Assembly: GCA_030447385.1 (NCBI GenBank)
Contig: JAUJOY010000001.1
Location: 224,365-288,364, forward strand
DNA: 64,000 bases
Direction of reading: 5' to 3'
Source of the DNA: Mycobacteriales bacterium
GTDB lineage: Bacteria > Actinomycetota > Actinomycetes > Mycobacteriales > SCTD01
The notes beneath the pieces were generated by a model. That model saw only the letters and a program-made list of their open reading frames with translations, made no database searches and had not been told where the DNA came from. Position 1 is the first letter of the stretch. Every line of letters starts with the position of its first letter. Below are positions 40,597 to 49,469 of this stretch, in pieces. The translations under genes were made by a program, and so were the position numbers.

Positions 40597-41526
40597 TCAC
40601 CGCGCGCCCTCGCGTGGAAGCAGCCCGTGCTCGAGCAGGGCGGCGGTCACCGCCTCCGGCGCCTCCTCGTGCGGGAAGTGGCCCACCCCGTCGAGGATCT
40701 GGAGCTCGTACGGCGCGTCCACCCAGGCGCCGGAGCCGTGCGCTGTCTCAGGCAGGAGGCAGGTGTCCAGCGCGCCGTGCACCTGCACGGTCGGGACGTG
40801 CACGCCGCGCTCCAGCAGGCGGAGGAAGCGCAGCCCGCTCGGCCGGGTGCGCGAGCGCACCACCCAGCGATAGCACTCCAGCGCGCAGTGGGCCGCGGCG
40901 GGCACCTGCATCGCCGCACGGCAACGGGTCTCGGTCTCGCGGTCGGGAAAGCCCGGGCCGCCCCACCGGCGCATCAGCTCCCCGACGTACGCGCCGTCGT
41001 CGCGCAGAAGCCGTCCCTCCGGCGCTCTCGGGATCTGGAAGAAGGCGACGTGGGACAACGCGCGTCGCTGGCGCCGGTCGGAGATGACCGCCTGGCGCAG
41101 CCGCAGGGGGTGGGGCATCGACACGATCGCGAGGCTGCGCACCACCCGCGGGTGCAGCGTGGCGACCGTCCAGGCGAGCACCCCGCCCCAGTCGGAGCCG
41201 ACCAGGAAGGCGTCGCGGGCGCCGAGCGCGCGCACCATCCCGGCGACGTCGGAGGACAGCGTGTAGGCGTCATAGCCCCGGGGTGGCTTGTCCGAAGCGC
41301 CGAATCCGCGCAGGTCAGGCGCGACGGCGCGGTAGCCGGCCTCGCCGAGCGCGATCAGCTGGTGGCGCCAGGACCACCAGAACTCCGGGAAGCCGTGCAG
41401 CAGCAGCACGAGCGGACCGTCCGCCGGGCCGTACTCCGCGACGTGGAAGCGCCCGCCGTTCGCGGTCACGTCCCGGTGCGTCCACGGCCCGTCGACGAGG
41501 ACCACGGACTCCTCGACCGGCGGCAT
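40597..41526 (-). CDS. Alpha/beta-hydrolase, epoxide hydrolase type (EphE-like)
   Basis: 309 residues: oxyanion motif HGFPEFWWSWR, nucleophile Asp112 in VGSDWGG, an acidic residue in the VHGALDTCL strand and terminal His in DGVGHFPHEEAPE. Asp as nucleophile and the HGFPE motif favour epoxide hydrolase over esterase. Counterpart of ephE (Rv3670). ATG at 41526. Followed by DUF309. Confidence 0.88.
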   Translation of the reverse strand: MPPVEESVVLVDGPWTHRDVTANGGRFHVAEYGPADGPLVLLLHGFPEFWWSWRHQLIALGEAGYRAVAPDLRGFGASDKPPRGYDAYTLSSDVAGMVRALGARDAFLVGSDWGGVLAWTVATLHPRVVRSLAIVSMPHPLRLRQAVISDRRQRRALSHVAFFQIPRAPEGRLLRDDGAYVGELMRRWGGPGFPDRETETRCRAAMQVPAAAHCALECYRWVVRSRTRPSGLRFLRLLERGVHVPTVQVHGALDTCLLPETAHGSGAWVDAPYELQILDGVGHFPHEEAPEAVTAALLEHGLLPREGAR

Positions 41527-41562
41527 GCGCCGAGGGTGTCACAAGGGGCACTGCGCTCCGGG

Positions 41563-41967
41563 TCAGGACGTGCGGGTCGGGTGCTTGGCCCACTCGATGT
41601 CGTCCTTGACCGTCTCGATCGTCCTCTCGGGCGGCCCGACCTGGCTGATCTTCTTCTTGCCGAGCAGCCCCATGACACCGGCCACCGCGAGGTAGAGCAG
41701 CCCCACGGCCAGGAAGCCCCAGCCGACGGAGACGTCGAGCAGCCCGGCGATGCCGTACGCCAGCGCGCTCGACAGGAACACCACGGCCAGCAGGCCGCTG
41801 ATCCCGGCGCCGCCGAAGAGCCCGGCGCCCTTGCCCGCAGCCGCCACCTCGTGCTTGATCTCCGCCTTCGCGAGGGCGACCTCCTGGTGCATGAGGGAGG
41901 AGAAGTCCCTCGTCGCCTCCGAGACCAGCTCGCCGAGGCTCTTGTCCTGCCCCGCCGGTGGGGTCAT
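41563..41967 (-). CDS. Phage-holin-3-6-like membrane protein
   Basis: 134 residues: N-terminal amphipathic region (LGELVSEATRDFSSLMHQEVALAKAEIKHE), two membrane helices (GISGLLAVVFLSSALAYGIAGLL; FLAVGLLYLAVAGVMGLLG) and a short tail. This is the actinobacterial 'putative actinobacterial holin-X' family, a housekeeping membrane protein rather than a phage lysis gene. Counterpart of Rv3669. Its ATG overlaps the stop of a possible small upstream gene. Confidence 0.85.
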   Translation of the reverse strand: MTPPAGQDKSLGELVSEATRDFSSLMHQEVALAKAEIKHEVAAAGKGAGLFGGAGISGLLAVVFLSSALAYGIAGLLDVSVGWGFLAVGLLYLAVAGVMGLLGKKKISQVGPPERTIETVKDDIEWAKHPTRTS

Positions 41968-42122
41968 CGATCCGCCCGCGCCTGCGACGGGGCGTCGGGG
42001 TCCGCGCCCGCCTCGGTCTCCTCACCGGTGCCACTCGGCCCTGGTACGCCGGCGGCCAGCGTGGTCTCGTCGTCCCGGCGAGGGGCACCCGCGGGGGGCG
42101 CCTCGTCTGCCTGCTCGCTCAA
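41964..42122 (-). CDS. Possible small acidic protein
   Basis: A 52-residue reading frame starting at TTG 42122, preceded by GGAGGA at 5-6 bases, and ending in an ATGA overlap with the holin-like gene. Composition is very acidic (DDETTLAAG, GEETEAGADPDAP) and unstructured. Overlap and SD are the only support; the frame stays open further upstream with no better start. Confidence 0.4.
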   Translation of the reverse strand: MSEQADEAPPAGAPRRDDETTLAAGVPGPSGTGEETEAGADPDAPSQARADR

Positions 42123-42312
42123 CTGCTCCTCCGATGGCCGGACCCTGGCGCGCGTCCGCGGCCACTGCGGCCCTACCCGGAGCCCGGCCCGGTCACACGA
42201 CCGCCGACGCCCGGTGGGTAGGGTGCCCTCGGTGCGCCGGGAAGCCTGGTCGGCGGCCTCGCCGGGCTCGTGAGCCCTCGAGGTCCTCTGCTTCGCCGAC
42301 TCCGGAGGACAC

Positions 42313-44691
42313 GTGCTCGCCCTGCTGGCCCTGCACCTGGCGCTCGCGCTCCTTGCGCCGGCTGCGGCGGCCCGCCTGGGGCGCTCGGTCTTCCTGCTCG
42401 TGGCGCTGGCGCCGGCCGCGACGACCGCGTGGGCCGCCACCTCGGCGGCGGCCGTGCTCGACGGGCGCCCGCGCCCGCAGGCGACCTCCTGGGTCCCGGG
42501 GCTCGGCCTGACCCTCGACCTGCGCCTCGACGCGCTCGCGCTGCTGATGGTCACCCTGGTGTCCGGGATCGGGACGCTGGTCTTCCTCTACTGCGCGCGC
42601 TACTTCCCCGCCGATGCGCGGGGGCTCGGCCGCTTCGCCGGGGTGCTGACGGCCTTCGCCGGAGCGATGCTGGGGCTGGTCCTGGCCGACGACCTGATCC
42701 TGCTCTACGTCTTCTGGGAGCTGACCAGCGTCACCTCCTACCTGCTGATCGGCTTCGACGACGAGGATGCGGAGAGCCGGCGCGCCGCCCAGCAGGCGCT
42801 GCTCGTCACCGTGCTCGGGGGGCTGACGATGCTGGTGGGCTTCGTCCTGCTCGCCCAGGCTGCCGGCACCGCGTCGCTCTCCGCCATCCTCGCCGACCCG
42901 CCCCGCGGCGGGACCGTCCCGGTGGCCCTGCTGCTCATCCTGGTCGGAGCCTTCACCAAGAGCGCGCAGGTCCCCTTCCACCCGTGGCTGCCCAGTGCGA
43001 TGGCGGCGCCGACCCCCGTGTCCGCCTACCTGCACGCCGCCGCGATGGTGAAGGCGGGCGTCTACCTGGTGGCCCGCCTTGCACCGGCCTTCGCCGTGGT
43101 CGGGCTGTGGCGTCCGGTGGTCCTCACGGTCGGGCTCGCGACGATGGTCGTCGGCGGTTGGCGGGCGCTGCGCCAGACCGACCTCAAGCGGCTGCTCGCG
43201 TTCGGGACCGTCAGCCAGCTCGGCTTCCTCATGGTCCTGCTCGGAGCCGGGACGCGGCAGGCGGCGGTGGCCGGCGCGGCGCTCCTGCTCGCGCACGGGC
43301 TGTTCAAGGCGACGCTCTTCCTCACCGTCGGTGCGGTCGACCACGCCACCGGGACCCGCGACCTGAGGGTGCTGTCCGGCGTGGGCCGTCAGCTGCCGGT
43401 GCTCGCCGGCGCCGCCACGCTGGCTGCGCTGTCCATGGCCGGCGTGCCACCGCTGCTCGGCTTCATCTCCAAGGAGGCGGCGTACGAGGCCTTCCTGTCC
43501 GGGAGCGGGACCGATCGCCTGGTGTTCGTCGGGCTGTTCGTCGGCTCGCTGCTCACAGCCGCCTACAGCGCCCGCTTCCTGTGGGGGGCGTTCGCGAGCA
43601 AGCCCGGCTGTGCCAGGACTCAGGTGCATACGCTGTCCCCGGTCCTGCTCGGGCCCGTCGTGGTCCTGGGGGCCGCCGGCCTGCTGCTCGGACTCGCTCC
43701 GGCGCTGGCTGATCCGCTGGTACAGGCCTATGCCGACGGCTACGGCACCCCGGCGGAGGTGGAGCACCTGGCGCTGTGGCACGGGCTGACGGCGGCGCTC
43801 GCGTGGTCGGTGCTCACCCTGGCTCTCGGGGCGGCGCTCTTCGTGGTCCGCGAGCGGCTCAGCGGGCTTCAGCGCTCGGCCGGCCGGCTGCTCGGCGCGG
43901 TGGATGCCGACCGCTCGTACGAGGGCACGCTGTCCCTGCTGGACCGGCTGGCGCGCCGGGTGACTGCCCTGGCGCAGAGCGGGTCCCTGCCGGTCTACCT
44001 CGGCACCGTCGTGCTCACGGTGGTCCTGCTTCCCGGCGTGGCGCTGCTGACCTCGACCCGGCTCACCGACGACCTGCAGGGCTGGGACCGGCCGCTGCAG
44101 CCGATCGTCGGGGTCGTCATCGTCGTCGCCGCCGTCGCCACCGCTCGCGCGCACCGGCGCTTCACGGCAGTGCTCACCCTCGGCGCCGTGGGCTACGGAA
44201 CCGCGGTGATGTTCGTGCTGCAGGGTGGCCCCGACCTCGCGCTCACCCAGTTCCTCGTCGAGACGCTGACCCTGGTGCTGTTCATGTTCGTGCTGCGACG
44301 ACTGCCCGCCCACTTCTCCCGGCAGCACTTCCAGCTGAGCCAGACCGTGCGTGTCGCCGTGGCCGGTGCAGCAGGCGTCTTCGTGACCACTGCCGTCCTC
44401 GTGGCAGGCCAGGCGCGCACCGCACCGCCCGCGTCGCGGGCCTACCTCGAGCAGTCGCTGCCAGAAGGCGGGGGGCGCAACGTCGTCAACGTGGTCCTGG
44501 TCGACTTCCGGGGCTTCGACACGCTCGGCGAGATCACCGTCCTGGTGGTGGCGGCGCTGGGAGTGGCGAGCCTGGTGCTCGCCGCGCGTCGCCGCACCTC
44601 GCCGCACGCGGAGGGCGAGACGGCGGTCATGGCCGCGGGCGGCCAGGCGCTCGATGAGCCCGGAGCCGCTGCGCCGGTGGTGGTTCCGTGA
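42313..44691 (+). CDS. mrpA: Mrp cation/proton antiporter subunit A
   Basis: A 792-residue NuoL-like membrane protein and the first of seven coupled genes. Key segments: LYVFWELTSVTSYLLIGFDDE, FTKSAQVPFHPWLPSAMAAPTPVSAYLHAAAMVKAGVYL and FGTVSQLGFLMVLLG. The C-terminal third (VVIVVAAVATARAHRRF, PDLALTQFLVETLTLVLFMFVL) is the MbhD/E-like extension of MrpA. Couples Na+ efflux to H+ uptake for pH and salt homeostasis. GTG at 42313 follows GGAGGACAC. Confidence 0.95.
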   Translation: MLALLALHLALALLAPAAAARLGRSVFLLVALAPAATTAWAATSAAAVLDGRPRPQATSWVPGLGLTLDLRLDALALLMVTLVSGIGTLVFLYCARYFPADARGLGRFAGVLTAFAGAMLGLVLADDLILLYVFWELTSVTSYLLIGFDDEDAESRRAAQQALLVTVLGGLTMLVGFVLLAQAAGTASLSAILADPPRGGTVPVALLLILVGAFTKSAQVPFHPWLPSAMAAPTPVSAYLHAAAMVKAGVYLVARLAPAFAVVGLWRPVVLTVGLATMVVGGWRALRQTDLKRLLAFGTVSQLGFLMVLLGAGTRQAAVAGAALLLAHGLFKATLFLTVGAVDHATGTRDLRVLSGVGRQLPVLAGAATLAALSMAGVPPLLGFISKEAAYEAFLSGSGTDRLVFVGLFVGSLLTAAYSARFLWGAFASKPGCARTQVHTLSPVLLGPVVVLGAAGLLLGLAPALADPLVQAYADGYGTPAEVEHLALWHGLTAALAWSVLTLALGAALFVVRERLSGLQRSAGRLLGAVDADRSYEGTLSLLDRLARRVTALAQSGSLPVYLGTVVLTVVLLPGVALLTSTRLTDDLQGWDRPLQPIVGVVIVVAAVATARAHRRFTAVLTLGAVGYGTAVMFVLQGGPDLALTQFLVETLTLVLFMFVLRRLPAHFSRQHFQLSQTVRVAVAGAAGVFVTTAVLVAGQARTAPPASRAYLEQSLPEGGGRNVVNVVLVDFRGFDTLGEITVLVVAALGVASLVLAARRRTSPHAEGETAVMAAGGQALDEPGAAAPVVVP

Positions 44692-45203
44692 CGGAGAGGG
44701 AGCCTGCCTCTGCGACAGCGGCCGCCTCCGACAGCGGGGCCGCTCCGCGGCTGCCCGGCGCCGACCAGATCGACGACGTCCGCCGGTCGGTCGTGCTGGA
44801 GACGAGCGTGCGGCTGGTGTTCCACACGGTGCTCGTGTTCGCGCTCTACCTGCTGTTCGCCGGGCACAACCAGCCCGGCGGAGGCTTCGTCGGCGGACTC
44901 GTCGCCGGCTGCGCCTTCGTCCTGCGCTACATGGCCGGTGGACGTGGCGCGCTGCAGGCGGCGGTGCCCGTCGATCCCGGTCTGCCACTGGGCACCGGGC
45001 TGGCGCTGGCCGCCGGAACGGGTGCGCTCGCGTGGGTGTTCGGCGGGCAGTTCCTCGAGAGCGGCAAGGTGACGCTCGACCTGCCGGTGCTGGGGATGCT
45101 CAAGCTCACGAGCGCGCTGGCGTTCGACACCGGCGTCTTCCTCGTGGTCCTCGGGCTGGTGCTGGCCGCTCTGCGCACCCTCGGCGCGGAGGCGGAGCGG
45201 TGA
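44688..45203 (+). CDS. mrpB: Mrp antiporter subunit B
   Basis: 171 residues with an approximately 35-residue Ala-rich N-terminus and the MnhB domain: VVLETSVRLVFHTVLVFALYLLFAGHNQPGGGFVGGLVAG. Four membrane helices. The GTG overlaps the mrpA stop, and its stop overlaps mrpC (GTGA). Confidence 0.95.
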   Translation: MTEREPASATAAASDSGAAPRLPGADQIDDVRRSVVLETSVRLVFHTVLVFALYLLFAGHNQPGGGFVGGLVAGCAFVLRYMAGGRGALQAAVPVDPGLPLGTGLALAAGTGALAWVFGGQFLESGKVTLDLPVLGMLKLTSALAFDTGVFLVVLGLVLAALRTLGAEAER

Positions 45204-45601
45204 GCGGCAACCTGACCCTGGCGCTCACCGTGGGCGCGCTCTACGCAGCGGGCACCTACCTGCTGCTGCAGCGCACCCTCACCCGGGTCGTGCTGGGCCT
45301 CGGGCTGCTCGGTCACGGCGCGAACCTGCTCCTGCTGCAGGCGGGCGGGAGTGCCGGCGGGGTGCCGTTCGTCGGCGCGCCGGCCGGTGCGTCGGGGGTG
45401 GCCGACCCGTTGCCGCAGGCCATGGTCCTCACCGCGATCGTCATCACCTTCGGCGTCTCGGCCTTCCTGCTCGCGCTCGCCTATCGCAGCTGGGTGCTGA
45501 CCGGTGAGGACGACGTGCAGGACGACGTCGAGGACCGCCGCGTCACCCGTCGGCAGCGGACCGAGGACGCTCCTGTCGTCCGGCCCGAGGACGAGCTGTG
45601 A
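45200..45601 (+). CDS. mrpC: Mrp antiporter subunit C
   Basis: 133 residues, NuoK-like, with three helices: LALTVGALYAAGTYLLLQRTLTRVVLGLGLLGHGANLLLL and DPLPQAMVLTAIVITFGVSAFLLALAYR. A 35-residue charged cytoplasmic tail (GEDDVQDDVEDRR) is longer than usual. GTG at 45200; the stop overlaps mrpD. Confidence 0.95.
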   Translation: MSGNLTLALTVGALYAAGTYLLLQRTLTRVVLGLGLLGHGANLLLLQAGGSAGGVPFVGAPAGASGVADPLPQAMVLTAIVITFGVSAFLLALAYRSWVLTGEDDVQDDVEDRRVTRRQRTEDAPVVRPEDEL

Positions 45602-47145
45602 TCCGGGTCCTGCTCCCGCTGCCCATCGTCCTGCCGCTGCTGGGTGCCGGGCTGGCGGTCGCCCTCGGGCGGCACCAGCGGCTCCAGCGACTGCTCTCCG
45701 TGCTCACCCTGACCGTGTGCGCCGTAGTCGCCGCACGGCTGCTCCACCTGGCCGACACGGCCGGACCCGCGGTGGTGCAGCTCGGCGGGTGGGCGGCCCC
45801 AGCAGGCATCTCGCTGGTCGCGGACCGGCTGTCGTCCCTGCTGCTCCTCGTGTCCGCCCTGGTGCTGCTCGCGGTCCTGCTCTACGCCATCGGGCAGGGC
45901 GCGGCGGACGGACGACGCACCACGGTGGCGGTGTTCCACCCCTGCTACCTCGTGCTGGCGGCCGGGATCGCGATGGCCTTCCTCACCGGCGACCTGTTCA
46001 ACCTGTTCGTCGCCTTCGAGGTGATGCTCGTCGCGTCGTACGTCCTCATCACCCTCGACGGCGGCCAGGAGCAGGTGCGCGCCGGCATGACCTACGTGGT
46101 GGTGAGCCTGCTCGCCTCGGCGCTGTTCGTCACCGCCGTCGGGCTGGTCTACGCCGCGACCGGGACGGTCAACATGGCCGATGCGGCGGGCCGGCTCGCC
46201 GAGCTGCCCGACGGCGTACGCCTGATGCTCGGGCTGATGCTGCTGGTGGTGTTCGGGGTCAAGGCCGCCATCTTCCCGCTGTTCTCCTGGCTTCCCGACA
46301 GCTACCCGACAGCGCCCTCGCCCGTGACCGCCGTCTTCGCCGGGCTGCTCACCAAGGTCGGCGTCTACGCGATCATCCGCACCCAGACGCTGCTGTTCCC
46401 GGGTGACAGCGTGACGGCATCGATCCTGCTCGTCCTGGCTGTCCTCACGATGGTGGTGGGCATTCTCGGGGCGCTGGTCCAGGACGACCTCAAGCGGCTG
46501 CTGTCGTTCACGATCGTCGGGCACATCGGCTACATGCTTCTCGGCCTCGGGCTCTACTCCGTAGCCGGGCTGGCCGGGGCGATCCTCTACACCGTCCACC
46601 ACATCGTCGTGCAGACGACGCTCTTCCTCGTCGCCGGCCTGATCGAGCGGCGCGAGGGCACGTCCTCGCTCGCGCGCACCGGCGGCCTGCAGCACGTGGC
46701 TCCGGTGCTCACCGTGCTCTACCTCCTGCCGGCGCTCTCGCTCGCCGGCATCCCGCCGTTCTCGGGTTTCTTGGCCAAGCTCGGGCTGATCCAGGCCGGG
46801 ACCGCCGACGGTGGAGCCCTGGCACTGCTTGCCGTGGCCGCGGCGATCGTCACCAGCCTGCTGACGCTGTACGCGATGGCGCGCGTCTGGAGCACGGTGT
46901 TCTGGGGACGGGTGGCGCCCGTGGTGCCCGACGCGGATCTCACCGACGCCCTCGAGGTGGGGACCGCCCGTACACCGCGCCTGATGCTCGGCGCGACCGC
47001 GTTCGCCGTCGCCGGCGGACTGTCGATCACGGTCGTCGCCGGACCGCTCTACGCCCTGTCCGGACGCGCCGCCGCCGACCTGATGGAGCCCGCCACGTAC
47101 GTCCGCGCCGTGCTCGTCCCTGCGCCCGGGGCGCTGTCGCGATGA
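45598..47145 (+). CDS. mrpD: Mrp antiporter subunit D
   Basis: A 515-residue NuoN-like proton-channel subunit: LFNLFVAFEVMLVASYVLITLDGG, GVKAAIFPLFSWLPDSYPTAPSPVTAVFAGLLTKVGVYAIIR, and DDLKRLLSFTIVGHIGYMLLGLGLYS. Conserved Glu in the FE motif and Lys in GVKA and TKVG for proton conduction. GTG at 45598; overlaps mrpE. Confidence 0.96.
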   Translation: MIRVLLPLPIVLPLLGAGLAVALGRHQRLQRLLSVLTLTVCAVVAARLLHLADTAGPAVVQLGGWAAPAGISLVADRLSSLLLLVSALVLLAVLLYAIGQGAADGRRTTVAVFHPCYLVLAAGIAMAFLTGDLFNLFVAFEVMLVASYVLITLDGGQEQVRAGMTYVVVSLLASALFVTAVGLVYAATGTVNMADAAGRLAELPDGVRLMLGLMLLVVFGVKAAIFPLFSWLPDSYPTAPSPVTAVFAGLLTKVGVYAIIRTQTLLFPGDSVTASILLVLAVLTMVVGILGALVQDDLKRLLSFTIVGHIGYMLLGLGLYSVAGLAGAILYTVHHIVVQTTLFLVAGLIERREGTSSLARTGGLQHVAPVLTVLYLLPALSLAGIPPFSGFLAKLGLIQAGTADGGALALLAVAAAIVTSLLTLYAMARVWSTVFWGRVAPVVPDADLTDALEVGTARTPRLMLGATAFAVAGGLSITVVAGPLYALSGRAAADLMEPATYVRAVLVPAPGALSR

Positions 47146-47702
47146 AGGGGCACGTGGCGAGGCTGACGGCGCACCTGACCCTCGTCGGGTGGCTCGCCCT
47201 CGTGTGGGTCGGCCTGTGGGGATCGGCGAGTCCGGCCAACGTCCTGGGCGGCCTTGCCGTGGGCGTGGGGCTGGTGCTGCTGCTCCCGCTGACGTCCCTG
47301 CCGCCCCAGGGCAACGTCCGCCCGCTGGCCCTGCTGCACTTCGTCGGCTTCTTCGCGGTCGACCTCGTGCGCGCCAACCTGCGCGTCGTCGCTCAGGTGC
47401 TGCGCCCCCGGCTGCGGCTGCGCCAGGCCGTCGTCGCCGTGCCGGTGCGCGGCGCCTCCGACCGCCTGCTGACCCTGCTGGCCAACGCCATCTCCCTCAC
47501 TCCCGGCACCCTGACGCTCGAGGTCGACCGTCCCCGATCCACGCTCTACGTCCACGTTCTGGACGTGGGGGACGGGCCGGAGGGCGTGGAGCGCGTACGG
47601 GCATCGATCCTGCGCGTCGAGCGGCTGGCGATCCTGGCCGTCGGCTCGGAGGAGTCCCGCCGCGGGCTGACCGGGGACGCGGGAGCGGGGGCACGGCGAT
47701 GA
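47142..47702 (+). CDS. mrpE: Mrp antiporter subunit E
   Basis: 186 residues: three N-terminal helices (LVGWLALVWVGLWGSASPANVLGGLAVGVGLVLLLPL, LLHFVGFFAVDLVRANLRVVAQVL) and the conserved ANAISLTPGTLTLEVDRPRSTLYVHVLDV region. ATG at 47142 overlaps mrpD; the stop overlaps mrpF. Confidence 0.95.
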   Translation: MKGHVARLTAHLTLVGWLALVWVGLWGSASPANVLGGLAVGVGLVLLLPLTSLPPQGNVRPLALLHFVGFFAVDLVRANLRVVAQVLRPRLRLRQAVVAVPVRGASDRLLTLLANAISLTPGTLTLEVDRPRSTLYVHVLDVGDGPEGVERVRASILRVERLAILAVGSEESRRGLTGDAGAGARR

Positions 47703-47959
47703 GCCTGGTCATCACCCTCTGCTTCGTCGGCCTCGGTGTCGCGGCGCTGCTCACGCTGCTGCGCCTCGTCCTCGGCCCGACGGTCCCCGACCGCATCGTG
47801 GCGCTCGACACGCTGCTGCAGCTCGTCGTCGCCGGGATCGCCATCGGCGCCGCGGTCACCGGCGGCGGCAGCTTCCTCGCCGTCCTGGTCGCCGTGTCGC
47901 TGCTGGGCTTCGTCGGCACCGTGACCGTGGCCCGCTACGTCGAGCGGCGCGGCTCGTGA
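47699..47959 (+). CDS. mrpF: Mrp antiporter subunit F
   Basis: 86 residues, three helices, with the conserved LRLVLGPTVPDRIVALDTLLQLVV segment whose PDR and LD residues are diagnostic of MnhF. ATG at 47699 and stop overlap with mrpG by 4 bp (GTGA). Confidence 0.95.
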   Translation: MSLVITLCFVGLGVAALLTLLRLVLGPTVPDRIVALDTLLQLVVAGIAIGAAVTGGGSFLAVLVAVSLLGFVGTVTVARYVERRGS

Positions 47960-48282
47960 CCGACGTCCTCAGCGCAGCTCTGCTCCTGTCAGGGGTGGCC
48001 CTGGCGCTGACCGCCAGCCTCGGCCTGCTGCGCTTCCCCGACGTCTTCAGCCGGATGCATGCGGCGACCAAGCCGACGACGCTCGGTCTGCTGCTGGTCA
48101 CGGTCGGGGCGGCGCTGCAGGTCGACGCGGCCGGGGACCGCGTCAAGCTGCTGCTCGTCGCCGCCTTCCAGCTCCTGACCGCGCCAGTTGCCGCGCACAT
48201 GATCGGGCGGGCGGCGTACCGCACCGGCGTCGGTGCGCGCGCGGATCTCGTGGTCGACGAGCTGGGAGACGCCGCCCGATGA
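47956..48282 (+). CDS. mrpG: Mrp antiporter subunit G
   Basis: 108 residues, three helices: LTASLGLLRFPDVFSRMHAATKPTTLGLLLVTVGAAL and LLTAPVAAHMIGRAAYRTGV, the MnhG pattern. Last gene of the operon, convergent with a lipoprotein gene 9 bp away. Confidence 0.95.
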   Translation: MTDVLSAALLLSGVALALTASLGLLRFPDVFSRMHAATKPTTLGLLLVTVGAALQVDAAGDRVKLLLVAAFQLLTAPVAAHMIGRAAYRTGVGARADLVVDELGDAAR

Positions 48283-48291
48283 CGGCGGACC

Positions 48292-48867
48292 TCAGCCGGC
48301 GCGGGCCGAGCGGGGAATCGCGGACAGCTGCCCGGTGTCGAAGTCGGCCTGGGTGCCTTTGACGTTCAGCACGAACAACCCGCCCGCCGCGAGATCGCCC
48401 ACCAGTGCCTCGGCATGCAGCATCGCGCCGCCGGGTCCGGCCTCGTCATAGGAGACGATCGTCGCGGACGTGAAGCCGGTCAGCGTGATCGGCTCGGAGC
48501 GAACGTTCTGCGCCCGCTGCACGTCCCGCTTGATGGTGACCAGGCTGTCCACGGACGCTGCGGCGTTCCGGGGAGGCTGGGCCTGCAGCTGGCCCACCGC
48601 CGCGGGTGCCGCAGCTCCGGCTGCGGCCGGGGCTCGCAGCGCCAGCTCCTGGACACCGGCGGGCGGCGGCTGCGTCGACACCGGCTTCCAGTCCTGCGGA
48701 GTCGCAAAGCTCACCGGACCGAGTGAACGGGCAGCGAATCTGGCGGGCGGGCTGGCGCCGGCGGACCCGGTGACGCCTTTCTGGTCACCTGCGGTGTCGC
48801 CCGTGGAGCAGGCGGCGGTCAGAACCAGCACGGGGAGCAGCATCCGCAGCCGACCGAGCGGCCTCAT
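48292..48867 (-). CDS. Lipoprotein of unknown function
   Basis: 191 residues: signal peptide and lipobox LTAACS, then a single globular region with FATPQDWKPVS near residue 55 and an Ala/Pro-rich insert (about 80-105) before LVTIKRDVQRAQNVRSEPITLTGFTSATIVSYDEA. Pattern suggests a secreted LpqN/LpqT-like fold (substrate unclear). ATG at 48867 overlaps the stop of the preceding lipoprotein gene (ATGA). Confidence 0.75.
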   Translation of the reverse strand: MRPLGRLRMLLPVLVLTAACSTGDTAGDQKGVTGSAGASPPARFAARSLGPVSFATPQDWKPVSTQPPPAGVQELALRAPAAAGAAAPAAVGQLQAQPPRNAAASVDSLVTIKRDVQRAQNVRSEPITLTGFTSATIVSYDEAGPGGAMLHAEALVGDLAAGGLFVLNVKGTQADFDTGQLSAIPRSARAG

Positions 48868-49469
48868 CGCGTCACCGGGACCTTCTCGGCCGTCGGCAGT
48901 CCCGGGATGACGACGTCGACCGTGGTGGCGTTCGCGGCAAGCGGCGGGAACAGGGCGTACATCTGCACGCCGGCGGCGCTCACCGACTTCGGCACGTCCG
49001 AGCAGGTGCAGCGCAGGTCCTCGGTCTTGAGCGGCGGGATGTAGGTGAAGGGCTGCAGCCGCTGGTTGCCGGCGACGTCCGCGAGGGCTACGGCCCGCGT
49101 GTCCACGAGGCCGGGCCGGGACAGGCTGGACGTGAGGACCTGCTGGGGCTGCCCGGTGCCGCTGCGCAGCCGCCACCGCAGCAGCGTCGTCTCTGCGCTC
49201 GCCTGCACGGCCAGGATGTCCACCTCGACGGCTACCGGGCCGCCCGGGCGGGCCAGCGAACCACGCAGGGTTGTCACCGATGCAGGAGCCTCGGCGCCCA
49301 TGAGCAGCTGCTGCGTCAGCTTCTGGCCGGTGGTCTGCTCCGGGGGCTGCTGCGGGCGGCTGGCTTCGGAGGAGGGGCCGCCTGAGGACAGCGGATCCGG
49401 CGGGTCGGCGGTGCACGCCGCGAGCGACAGCAGGGCGAAGGCCCCAGCGAGCAAGTGCAGCCGCCTCAT
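48864..49469 (-). CDS. Lipoprotein sharing the terminal domain of the OmpA-like neighbour
   Basis: 201 residues: lipobox LAACTA, low-complexity linker, then a beta-rich domain ending RCTCSDVPKS...VQMYALFPPLAANATTVDVVIPGLPTAEKVPV. The C-x-C followed by the Y-x-x-F/W-P-P...V-x-V-x-x-P-G pattern is also found in the next gene upstream and in the pseudogene at 52.5-53.2 kb. Co-transcribed with OmpA (TGATG overlap) and the second lipoprotein. Confidence 0.75.
   Translation of the reverse strand: MRRLHLLAGAFALLSLAACTADPPDPLSSGGPSSEASRPQQPPEQTTGQKLTQQLLMGAEAPASVTTLRGSLARPGGPVAVEVDILAVQASAETTLLRWRLRSGTGQPQQVLTSSLSRPGLVDTRAVALADVAGNQRLQPFTYIPPLKTEDLRCTCSDVPKSVSAAGVQMYALFPPLAANATTVDVVIPGLPTAEKVPVTR

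Noticed and set aside
41563..41967. Phage lysis holin
   Set aside because: No endolysin or phage genes nearby; the conserved actinobacterial context indicates a housekeeping membrane protein.
42193..44988. 931-residue minus-strand frame
   Set aside because: Antisense to mrpA and mrpB, and rich in Arg, Gln, Gly and His as expected for a GC shadow.
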